A stretch of 64,000 nucleotides of DNA, taken from NCBI RefSeq assembly GCF_000430725.1, contig NZ_KE387206.1, positions 37,506 to 101,505 of the forward strand, read 5' to 3'. The stretch is from Azohydromonas australica DSM 1124 (GTDB lineage Bacteria > Pseudomonadota > Gammaproteobacteria > Burkholderiales > Burkholderiaceae_C). The number at the start of each line of letters is the position of its first letter. Position 1 is the stretch's first letter. The position numbers and the translations under genes are program-made. The notes beneath the pieces were generated by a model. The model saw only the letters and a program-made list of their open reading frames with translations, was not told the origin of the DNA and ran no database searches. Shown piece after piece: positions 63,383 through 64,000 of this stretch.

Positions 63383-64000
63383 TCATGCTGAGGCGTAGCG
63401 GCAGGTCGGTGCGTGGAAGAAGCTCGCAACCACCCGAGGCAACTTCTGTAGTCGATGCAAGGTGCGGTAGACCGTTCGCTTGAGTTCGTCCTTGGTCCGC
63501 GCTGTCGCTTTGGCCACGCGGGTCTTCACGTGACCCTAGACGAGCTCGTCGGGATTGAGCTGCGGCGCGTACCCAGGCAGGAAGAACAACTCCAGCCGCT
63601 CGGCGTTGTCCTCGACGAAGCGCTTGGTCAGCTTGGAGGTGTGTGCAGGGTGTCCGTCCACCACCAGGAAGATCTTGCGGTCCATGCCCGTGATCAGCCG
63701 GCGCAGGAACTCGCAGAAGGTTTCTCCATTGAGCCGGCCTTCGATCGTCATGAAGCGCAGGTGACCCTTGGCAGAGATGGCCGAGAGCATGTTCAAGCCA
63801 TATCGCGCGCCCGTGGCCTCGACCACCGGTGTCTGGCCCTTGGGCGCCCAGGTCGTGCCCGCATGGTGGTCTGCCCGAATCCCTGACTCGTCGGCAAACA
63901 TCACCAGCGCCCCCTCGCGCTTGGCCCGTGACGCGATCTTGGGGTATTCGTGCTCGCGCCAGTGCGCCACCAGCGCCGCATCCTGCTGCCACGCTCGGTA
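63383..64000 (-). pseudogene. IS630-family transposase with an amber stop, cut by the window edge
   Basis: Minus-strand reading gives VMFADESGIRADHHAGTTWA (catalytic Asp), MDRKIFLVVDGHPAHTSKL (second Asp) and FFLPGYAPQLNPDELV (third acid), the IS630 DDE pattern. A TAG at 63536-63538 interrupts the frame where relatives have Trp; the frame then continues GHVKTRVAKATARTKDELK and stops at 63383. A single C-to-T change would account for this, though a sequencing error is possible. The 5' end lies beyond the window. Confidence 0.8.

Overview
The window is very GC-rich, densely coded DNA from a Gram-negative bacterium, most likely a betaproteobacterium of the Burkholderiales (Comamonadaceae-like). 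This rests on the codon usage, three Bug-type periplasmic binding proteins, a phthalate-dioxygenase-reductase-like gene and an exosortase-A (XrtA/PEP-CTERM) exopolysaccharide locus. The genus cannot be fixed from the sequence alone.

Region 1 (1-31.6 kb) is the EPS locus. It opens with the tail of an EpsI-like protein, so the exosortase probably lies just left of the window. Next come an MBOAT/SGNH O-acylation pair, a GNAT-type transferase, several glycosyltransferases, an asparagine-synthase-like amidotransferase, two UDP-sugar dehydrogenases, a CapK/PaaK-like adenylate enzyme, an O-antigen-ligase-like protein and a polysaccharide deacetylase. From 16.8 to 21.2 kb the base composition drops visibly and the genes look foreign: a 703-aa secreted protein, an unrecognised 307-aa protein and a pyruvyl transferase. 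A Wzx flippase and a GT2 enzyme follow. The usual exosortase-A accessory set comes after that (two alpha/beta hydrolase-like proteins, an acyl carrier protein, an acyl-CoA ligase and a PLP decarboxylase). The region ends with a second O-antigen-ligase-like membrane protein, flanked on both sides by REP-like inverted repeats.

Region 2 (31.9-37.3 kb, minus strand) holds a translationally coupled PqqD-like / HprK-related kinase / nucleotidyltransferase cassette. Directly upstream are two paralogous exported proteins with RR-type leaders. This is the best candidate here for an under-described modification system. Further upstream is an HNH-like protein preceded by a good LexA-type box (CTGT-N8-ACAG).

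Region 3 (37.5-42.4 kb) is a WYL regulator plus an SbcD/SbcC-like nuclease-ATPase pair with a non-canonical metal motif and no visible zinc hook. At 42.6-44.2 kb an acyltransferase-3 gene has been broken by a 1.06-kb IS5-type element, with part of the gene deleted. A PEP-CTERM-like exported protein follows.

Region 4 (45.4-61.9 kb) is catabolic: mmsA with a divergent LysR regulator, nadC, a PDR/VanB reductase with a Gfo/Idh/MocA dehydrogenase and a MarR regulator, then a LysR-headed cluster. That cluster encodes three Bug binding proteins, a cupin, a PDC-hydrolase-like amidohydrolase, a two-cysteine Asp/Glu-racemase-family enzyme, a ThDP enzyme and an aldehyde dehydrogenase. No ring-hydroxylating oxygenase is present. 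The right end (62.2-64 kb) contains decayed ISAzo13-type and IS630-type transposases.
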